64,000 nt of DNA, from positions 52,056,304-52,120,303 of the forward strand of contig OY829537.1 of assembly GCA_963691705.1 (NCBI GenBank), given 5' to 3'. The translations under genes were made by a program, and so were the position numbers. Shown here piece after piece: positions 56,863 to 64,000 of this stretch (within the stretch, counting starts at the first letter, position 1; each line of letters opens with the position of its first letter). Below the pieces are notes generated by a model. The model saw only the letters and a program-made list of their open reading frames with translations, was not told the DNA's origin and searched no databases. This stretch comes from Viola odorata (taxonomy: Eukaryota > Streptophyta > Magnoliopsida > Malpighiales > Violaceae).

Positions 56863-57739
56863 TGATATGATCCAACCTCCTTTGTAAGGGAAGACCGAAC
56901 CTATGTTTGATGGAGGATCTAGCTTGAGTTGTTGACACAAGGAAACTTAGAAGATGGAAGGAAAAAGGATAGAAGATGGAGTAGAATTGTAGCGGAAATG
57001 ATGAATGAAAGATGAAAGGAAATGGATGAACAATTCTTGGATGGAATTCGGAAATGTACCAATCAATTGAACAAGGATTGAAAGCACAAAGAACACTTGA
57101 TTATAGCTTGAGAACACACTGGAATTACAGCCAAGAAATAATACAAAGTTCCAGCCAAGAAGTGGCCAAAAGATCACACAAACAAATCACTCAAATAATA
57201 AGCTTGGATCAAGCCTTGGTGAAAGGCTAGAGGAGGAACTCTCTCTAGCTTTCACTTGGCAATAATCTGAAAATGAAAGCTAGCTTGATGTTCTATTTAT
57301 GGAAAACAAATATAATAAAATAACACAAGTGGGATGGAGACAGCTCGCAAGATTCCCTTGAATCTGGGGCAAAATGCTATGGCGTTTTGGGCAAAACGCT
57401 ATAGCGTTTTGCCACTGAACTCACGTTAATCCTGGCTCATTCAAACTGCGCGCTAAAATGTCGACGACTATAACTTTTGATCCACCCGTCAGATTGCCCC
57501 GAAACTTGTCCCAAATGAAAGCTAACATCTTGAAGTTTCCATCAAGACTTTGTTTGCTCAAATCAGACGTCATTTGCGTGTCCATAGGATCATGATGATT
57601 GGCCCTCTTGGATGGAGCATTTGTTGCTGAGCTTTGTTCTGCGATCCCCATGCGTAGCCACTGGACAGTTGTGGCTGTGATCCCCATGCTTAGGTGGTGC
57701 TGGTACATAGAGAGAATGAGGTTAGGTGTGATCGTATCA
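56863..57739 (-). mobile_element. Element D 3' LTR
   Basis: 877 bp. Contains a perfect 24-bp palindrome centred on GCTATAGC at 57390-57413 and an imperfect copy just before it. Confidence 0.94.
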
Positions 57740-57753
57740 TCACCTCTTCCTTT
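57740..57753 (-). other. Element D polypurine tract
   Basis: Minus-strand AAAGGAAGAGGTGA directly before the LTR start TGATACGATC. A second, similar tract plus TGATGCGATC occurs near 58150, inside the long frame. Confidence 0.8.
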
Positions 57754-60606
57754 GAAAGGATTCGTCCTCGAATCCATTACATTACATTCGTCTTCTCTCA
57801 TGATCATTGTCCTCTTAGATGGAACTTTTGTTGACAAGCCTTGTTGTGAGTTGAGGAAGTTCGATTTTGCTGGAGGCCTTGGAATGGTGTGCGGGTCCTT
57901 GTGAATTTCTAAGGCTAGACATGCCTCTACATCATGGCTTGCTCGGCCATCTTGGGAGTTCCATTCATCTAGGACTCGGCATGGCAAGGAATTGGCACTT
58001 GATTCCCGACCTTGAGCATGATTGACACTCAGTTGCAAGGCTCGGTTGCGTGTGATCGGTCCTCTTACATCAGTAAGCTTCTTGGCCATGCTCCTCGTGA
58101 TTGGTCCGCTTGGTAGAATATCCTTCTCTTCAAGCTTTAAGGGTAGTGTGATCGCATCATCTCCTCCTTCTTTGAAAGGATTCGTCCTCGAATCCATTTC
58201 TTGAAGCCCTTCATTATCTGCATGATAGAGAGATATATCATTAATATGAAATGAGTTGCCTATTGAACCATACTTACTTGGGAGATCAAGGACATTGGCG
58301 TGGATGAAGTGGAGGGAGATTTGGCATAAGAAAGGGATCAAGCGATCCCTACGCCGGTGGAATAAAACCAATTGTTCCTGTTTTAAAGATGTAAGCGCTT
58401 CTTCCTTGTTATTTCCGTTGGGCGCTTGAGTATTCGTGGTTCCCTCTTCTACACACTTAAAATTACTTAAAGCACATGGTGAGATATCAAGAGGATTCAG
58501 GGAGGAAATCTCATATTCCACCTCAAAATTAGTAAATACAAATGAGGTTTGTTGCGCATGATCTGTGGTAAACTTGATGTGCGGATTCTTTGTTTTCCAT
58601 TTAGTGTACAAAAAATGTTTCAGTAATCCAGTACGACTATCATTCATAATGCTCATAAGAATGTCATGTAATTGAATATAATGTTGAAAGAAGAAGTTAT
58701 CAATTATCTTGTTCTTAAAGATTTGGTCCCTTAAAACATGCCAGATTTCAGCCATGGCCAAGTGTTCTTGCATTTTAAAGACAAGTAATTCTTCATTACT
58801 AGTTTTAACCTTGTAAGGCTGGCTTGGTTTGTTTAAGAATTTATCATGTTCAATAAAACGCAAGTGAGGATCCTTGGTGAGTGTAATATGAATGTCTAGC
58901 AAATCTTTTCCATGTTCAAATATGCATTCAAATTCTTTAAAACTAGACACCTTGGGATTAAGAGCAGTTAGGAGTACGTACCTTTGAGCGCACCATTGTT
59001 GAACCATCACGCTTCCAATGCCTCCTAGGATTGACATGCCACTTGGTATCCCTTTTAAAGGTACAGTTACAACTTGTTTCCTCCTAGTGAGCGCTTCATC
59101 CCCAATGTTCTCCGTTCCTTGTTTATGCGTGAGCATGTAAGGAGACACATGGATAAATCTCTGGAAAAGAGAAAAAAGAGGAATTGGTAGAAGTGAAGGG
59201 TTAGAGCTGATTTGCAAACAATGTCTTTTGTACCTGAATACAAGACATGTTGTGCTAATTTCAAAAGTTTGTTCTAATCCGCTTCCTTTCACAATCACAC
59301 TTATGTTTTTGATATTAAACTCTTTCTCAATACCATGCTCATTCTTTTCATGGTGTGTGTTATGCTCTTTTCTTACTTTCTTCTCTTCGCTCACTCTCTC
59401 TTTTTCTTTCAAATTCAGAAGCAAATGAGTTTCTTCAATTGCTTCTACGCTTGGTGTTTGAGCAGCACAACGTCGCTCCTTCTCATTGTTTGAATGGAGC
59501 GGTATTGGTTTGGATTGTAAGGATGTTGGCAAGTTCAGTCCAAGAGTTGATAGATGACTTGCCTCATCTATCTTGTTTGTCAGGGTCGTGGTGGAATGGG
59601 TTATTTTAGAGTAATGTGAGGGTGGCTGAAGGGTGGATTTGGGGTAGCCTTTTTGGTGAAGATCTCTCTTCCATGGTGGTATGTATGGTGATGAAGATGA
59701 AGAAGGAAGGGAAGGAAGAGTTTCGGTCATTGGACTTGTTGGTTCTTCATTGATCACTACGGCTCCGTGGTGGCCTAGTGGTGCCATATCCTCAGCTTCT
59801 TTTTCATGCCTTTGATTTTGCTCATCTCTTTGTTCATGCTCAAGATCACTCTCTTGTTTTCTACTCTTATGCTCTTTCTCACTCTTTGTACCCCTAGGTT
59901 TTGTCATCATACTAACCCAATTCTTCCACCAAGCATCATCCATAATATTTCTTATAGTCTCATCATGCTTCTTTTTCTCTTGACTCGCTTTTTCACTATT
60001 TTCTCCCTCATTTACAACAATAGATGATATTCAGTGTAAAGAGGTCGAAATGTGATGGGGTGAGGGTGGCTTAGGTGGGGATGAGCATGTGCTTGCTTGA
60101 TGCACCACCTGGCTTTGGATATCTTCTTCTTCAGTGGACTCCTTAGCTTCCACATGGGTATCTTTAGAGATGACATGAAGCTGATTTTTGGATTGTTTAG
60201 GAGGTGGTGTCCTTTCGTAAGAAAGACCAACTTCGTTGTTGTATGAAGCCTTTGGAAGAACTGTAGGAGGTGGTCCTATCAGTGGGATATGTGGTGTGTC
60301 ATTGATCACTACGGCCCTGCGGTGGCCTAGTGGTGCAATGCGCTTGGCTTCATTTGGATTTTCATTAATGGGTAGGCACTCCGTTTGGATTGCAGGAGTG
60401 ATCTGATGTGGACCTTGTAGGTGACATGGGTCCGACTTATCAAGCAAAACATTAGGAGGGATTGAATTTAATTTCTTTTTCGAGTGGCGTTGCTCAAGTT
60501 GGGCGAAGTAGGCATCGTGGCCACCATATTTAGCCTGTTGTTCAACAAGCCATTGATGCATCTCTTCGTACCATTTATTAGAGTCACTCTTTTCATTTTG
60601 TGCCAT
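57740..60606 (-). pseudogene. Element D long ORF
   Basis: One minus-strand frame from ATG 60606 (MAQNEKSDSNKWYEEMHQWL) to the purine tract, broken by a single TGA at 60031. It contains two copies of an 'APLGHxxAVVIN' phrase, a charged HHEKNEHGIEKE stretch related to the HEKxEHG repeats of C and E, and a long unrecognised middle. The tail carries MDSRTNPFKEGGDDAITLPL, then SGPITRSMAKKLTD and a second DSRTNPFKGRGDD. The tail motifs are those that end chromovirus-type pol proteins, so D descends from an element that lost its pol core. An extension into the LTR is by chance. Confidence 0.6.
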
Positions 60607-60627
60607 CCTGACTAGTTTTCTGCACAA

Positions 60628-61816
60628 GTAACAAACATTAGTAAAAACTCTCCCTCACGTGTTTGCTCTCGTTTTTGAAACTCTCGTAAAAATTGTCCTC
60701 ACTTAGTCACTCAAGCCTCACAAGTTGTTCTGTTTCCCTTTTGTCCAAGCAATGTCCTCAAGCAGTGTCCTTGTTGTTTTCTTTTGTTCAATTATTGTTT
60801 TGAGCACATTAGAAATTCAAGAAGTGAAAAGCTGAAAGGAAAGGCTTGGAAAGTAAAGAAAAGGATGGTAGAACCAACCCTTGGACAGAAAAGTAAAGAA
60901 AGTAAATACAAGAAAGTAAATTACTTGAAGTAAATTGCTGAAATTTAAATGACAGAATTTAAATAGCTGAATGGAAATGACTTGAATTATAAGGAGAGGA
61001 TGGTAGAACCAACCCTAGGACAGAAAAGTAAAAAGGGCGACAAGGCCTCCCCTTGAGCTTGAAAGTAAATGACTTGAATGTAATGACTTGAATGGAAATA
61101 ACGGAATTGAAATGACTTGAATTTAAAGATTGCAACCGCCCATGTAGGGGGTATAGAATTTAAAAGAACGAATAATTGAAACAACACTTGGAATTTTTCG
61201 CAAGTTCTCATTTTTGGTGCAGTGGCAAAACGCTATAGCGTTTTGTTCTCTTCTTTGTAATTTTTTTTTTTTTTTTGATTTAGAGAACAATTATATTCTG
61301 AACTTTGAAATGATCAATTGTTGTTTGAAGGAGACGTGTTTTTAATTCAAGGGATGATTTTGGTTTGTTTTGGAAGAATGTAGGGAAAGTTCTGATTTTT
61401 GGAAGAATGATGGAATGATGGAAGGACTTGCACTTGGATGATGTGTAAGAGAATATTCAGCTTTCTAGTAGTGGATTGTGGGTTGTGCACGGATGGGTAA
61501 GGGCTGGATTTTTGCTGCTCACATGTGAGGGGAATGAGATGTTTGTTTTAATAGAAAAAGGTGTGAGGTATGTGCTGCCCTCTATGACACAAAGCTGATT
61601 TGGAAGAATAAAATGCTGGGTGGGGGACAAGAAAATAGTGTAAGTGAATATTCAGACAAGAAAGACAAAAAGTGACACAAACTTTGGCTGAAAGTGGACG
61701 GATGGGAAGGATTGTAGCCAGATTTTTAGTTACCTTCTTCTTGATAAAATAGGCAGAAATAATGAAGATCATGGACGAACACAAACACAAACTCAGATTC
61801 AAGAACAACTCGAAGC
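60628..61816 (-). mobile_element. Element D leader
   Basis: Untranslated leader between the primer site and the long ORF. It contains simple 'tgacttgaatgg' repeats at 60900-61125 and a palindrome copy at 61225-61245. No gene seen. Confidence 0.6.
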
Positions 61817-61835
61817 GGCTACTGCTCCGCTACCA
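61817..61835 (-). other. Element D primer-binding site, diverged tRNA-iMet type
   Basis: Minus-strand TGGTAGCGGAGCAGTAGCC, two bases from the LTR end, sharing TGGTAGCGGAGCA with element C. Confidence 0.65.
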
Positions 61836-61837
61836 CT

Positions 61838-62714
61838 TGATATGATCCAACCTCCTTTGTAAGGGAAGGTCGAACCTATATTTGATGGAGGATCTACCTT
61901 GAGTTGTTGACACAAGGAAACTTAGAAGATGGAAGGGAAAAGGATAGAAGATGGAGTAGAATTGCAGCGGAAATGATGAATGAAAGATGAAAGGAAATGG
62001 ATGAACAACTCTTGGATGGAATTCGGAAATGTACCAATCAATTGAACAAGGATTGAAAGCACAAAGAACACTTGATTATAGCTTGAGAACACACTGGAAT
62101 TACAGCCAAGAAACAATACAAAGTTTCAGCCAAGAAGTGGCCAAAAGATCACACAAACAAATCACTCAAATAATAAGCTTGGATCAAGCCTTGGTGAAAG
62201 GCTAGAGGAGGAACTCTCTTTAGCTTTCACTTGGCAATAATCTGAAAATGAAAGCTAGCTTGATGTTCTATTTATAGAAAACAAATATAATAAAATAACA
62301 CAAGTGGGATGGAGACAGCTCGCAAGATTCCCTTGAAGCTGGGGCAAAACGCTATGGCGTTTTGGGCAAAACGCTATAGCATTTTGCCACTGGACTCACG
62401 TTAATCCTGGCTCGTTCAAACTGCGCGCTAAAATGTCGACGACCATAACGTTTGATCCACCCGTCAGATTGGCCCGAAACGTGTCCCAAATGAAAGCTAA
62501 CATCTTGAAGTTTCCATCAAGACTTTGGTTGCTCAAATCAGACGTCATTTGCGTGTCCATCGGATCATGATGATTGGCTCTCTTGGATGGAGCATTTGTT
62601 GCTGAGCTTTGTTCTGCGATCCCCATGCGTAGCCACTGGACAGTTGTGGCTGCGATCCCCATGCTTAGGTGGTGCTGGTACATAGAGAGAATGAGGTTAG
62701 GTGTGATCGTATCA
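61838..62714 (-). mobile_element. Element D 5' LTR
   Basis: 877 bp, colinear with 56863-57739 without indels. Both palindrome copies here (near 62343-62388) have one or two changes. Confidence 0.94.
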
Positions 62715-62719
62715 GGCAG
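62715..62719 (+). other. TSD of element D, right
   Basis: GGCAG, the partner of 56858-56862. Confidence 0.95.
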
Positions 62720-64000
62720 CAAGGCAGTTGTTCATGACGCGCATATACTGAACTTCGGGAGGAAGTTGCAGCAGCCTACTCTCCTCCTCGGAGGCGCGAA
62801 ACATTTCACAGGCCAAGATAGTCGTGGGCTGATCTTGCGATAAGGGGTCTGATATACCCAGGGCACGGAACCCGTCAGTCCTAAATTTTGACAGATTTAG
62901 TCGGTAAGAAGGGGCCCCTTGAGGCCCGTCACGGGAAAGATCAGCAACAAAGGAAGGGGCGGAGATACCGCCAGAGCCCCCAACGTCTCGAATTGAAGTA
63001 ATGAACAACGGACAAGGGGACTTGGGAGGAGAGTGAGAACAGCCAGGTCCCCCGGGGACGGAGGGATGCACATCAGGAATGCAGCGGCCAATGGGCGAGT
63101 GTGGAGGCTCCACGACAGGAGTGGAATCTGCAGCGGATGATGGCATCATCGCGGCAGCAGAGGTCTTGTTGGGAGCGACCAATCCCAGAGGCGAGGAAGC
63201 GCCACCCAGCGAAGTTGCGCTCTCCTTTGTCGCGTCAGGAGAAACGGTAGTCTAGGAAGCGACGGCATTTGCAGTGTTGGCAGGAGGAGGTTGAGCTGCC
63301 ACCCTCGTCACTTGAGCTTCGCTTGCTTCCCTTAGCTTCTTCCGCTGAGCTGAGGAAGCCGGGCGGAGGCTCAACCCTGGGTCCATGTCCTCCATGTCCT
63401 CAACTCCGTAGGAGAAAATCTTTGTCTCAGTCACTGGCAAACCAGACCCGGACCTCTTCTTCCGACTGGGTAACCAGTTCTCCACAAAGCGGGAAGTGCG
63501 GAGAGAGGAACCGCTTTCCCTGGAAAGAATTTTGTCTAAAGCTCTTTTCTTTATGGGCATACGGTGATCAGCTCGGGCCCCAGTGGAAGTAGAGGGAGCA
63601 GTTGTTGAAGGGGCGACAACCTTGTGAGGAGCGTCACCCTCAGAGAGCGGACGAGCGATAGTTTCCCCTGCGATAAAGTTATGTTAGTAAGTAAGGGGGA
63701 AGCAAGGCAGCGGCGAAGCTCAAAAGCTCACCTATGGTACACTCAGTTAAAGGCCTGTACAAGGCAAAGTTTCGGATCTGGAAAGAGGACTCCATCTCCA
63801 GCAAGGCGTTGGCCTGATCCAACTCTTCCCTAGACAGAGGTGCTGGCCTCACCCAATCAACTACCTCCAGGTTGAAGTCAGGACGCCACAAGCGGGAGGG
63901 TAATTCGACAACGAAGAAACCGCTCTTCCAGTCTTCAATGCTCTCCTCAAATCCTCGAAATTTCTCCCAAAAAGGCCTCACTAGAGCGTCATCCCGTCTG
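62720..64000 (-). pseudogene. B copy 2 antisense gene 2, 5' part (runs off the window)
   Basis: The first visible exon (from beyond 64000 to 63732) reads FEESIEDWKSGFFVVELPSR and LWRPDFNLEV, the same Transposase_28-like block as in antisense gene 1 (SIDAWKKGFFIINLPQPLWQ). A 64-bp GT-AG intron at 63668-63731 joins it to a basic and proline-rich exon (MPIKKRALDKI, then coding to about 62720) with FRTDGFRALGISDPLSQDQP and LLQLPPEVQY. TAG near 63252 interrupts it. The rest lies at 56423-56857 beyond element D. The start codon and promoter are outside the window. Confidence 0.72.

Larger units (their letters stand above)
56863..62714 (-). mobile_element. Non-autonomous LTR element D
   Basis: A complete 5,852-bp element on the minus strand inserted in antisense gene 2. 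LTRs are both 877 bp (TGATACGATC...ATCATATCA read on the minus strand), with an iMet-like primer site and a purine tract. I count about 24-25 mismatches between the LTRs (about 2.8%). The 4.1-kb internal region has one long frame and no reverse transcriptase or integrase. Confidence 0.95.
44555..64000 (+). mobile_element. Tat-lineage element B, copy 2 (runs off the window)
   Basis: Same order as copy 1: LTR, tRNA-Thr primer site, gag, protease-RT-RNase H-aRNase H-integrase, 3' region, antisense gene 1, antisense gene 2. It is interrupted only by element D. The 3' LTR would lie beyond 64000. It differs from copy 1 by a large minisatellite at 51085-52430. Confidence 0.92.

Noticed and set aside
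1..64000. Host genes, tRNA or rRNA genes, bacterial-type operons or terminators
   Set aside because: No reading frame outside transposable-element families reached a convincing protein, and no cloverleaf or rRNA sequence was recognised by eye.

Overview
This is nuclear DNA from a flowering plant with a large, repeat-rich genome, probably a eudicot (the lineage guess is weak). I see no ordinary host gene, no tRNA or rRNA gene and no prokaryotic signal. Almost all of the window is LTR retrotransposon sequence, mainly Ty3/gypsy, inserted into one another. The element types are recognisable from primer-binding sites (tRNA-Asp for Athila-like, tRNA-Thr for the Tat-like element, a diverged tRNA-iMet type for a third group), TGAT...ATCA LTR ends, 5-bp target-site duplications (TSDs) and pol motifs.

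Layout. 1-720: internally deleted Athila-like remnant. 720-3680: AT-rich DNA with a PIF/Harbinger (HARBI1-like) transposase fragment. 3675-4032: 3' end of an 'E-family' element. 4033-12214: truncated Tat/Ogre-like element T on the minus strand, with several tandem arrays and an Athila-like solo LTR (6184-7715, TSD GTAGC). 12215-34257: Tat-lineage element B copy 1 on the plus strand, split by element A (15363-20820, minus strand, TSD GCGCA) and element C (23798-29143, TSD TAAGG). 34258-39961: a T-type LTR joined to element E. 40000-41427: RNase H-like and gag fragments. 41428-44554: 3' part of Athila-like element G on the minus strand. 44555 to the window end: Tat-lineage element B copy 2, split by element D (56863-62714, TSD GGCAG).

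B has gag, a DNGS protease, a YVDD reverse transcriptase, two RNase H domains (the second archaeal-type, a Tat hallmark) and an integrase without a chromodomain. Its long 3' region carries two tandem, paralogous, intron-containing genes on the opposite strand, related to the 'putative gypsy type transposon' (Transposase_28-like) family. The first has its own TATA-type promoter. Both copies of B are dead, mostly through C-to-T type stop codons, but the stops differ between copies, so the ancestral reading frames can be inferred.

A, C and D (and probably E and T) are non-autonomous: they keep LTRs, and where visible a primer site and purine tract, but no reverse transcriptase or integrase. Long reading frames in A, C, D and the main frame of E are each broken by a single in-frame stop. 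C and E share a C-terminal protein region I do not recognise. Copy 2 of B also grew a roughly 34-copy minisatellite from the bases around its pol stop codon, absent from copy 1.
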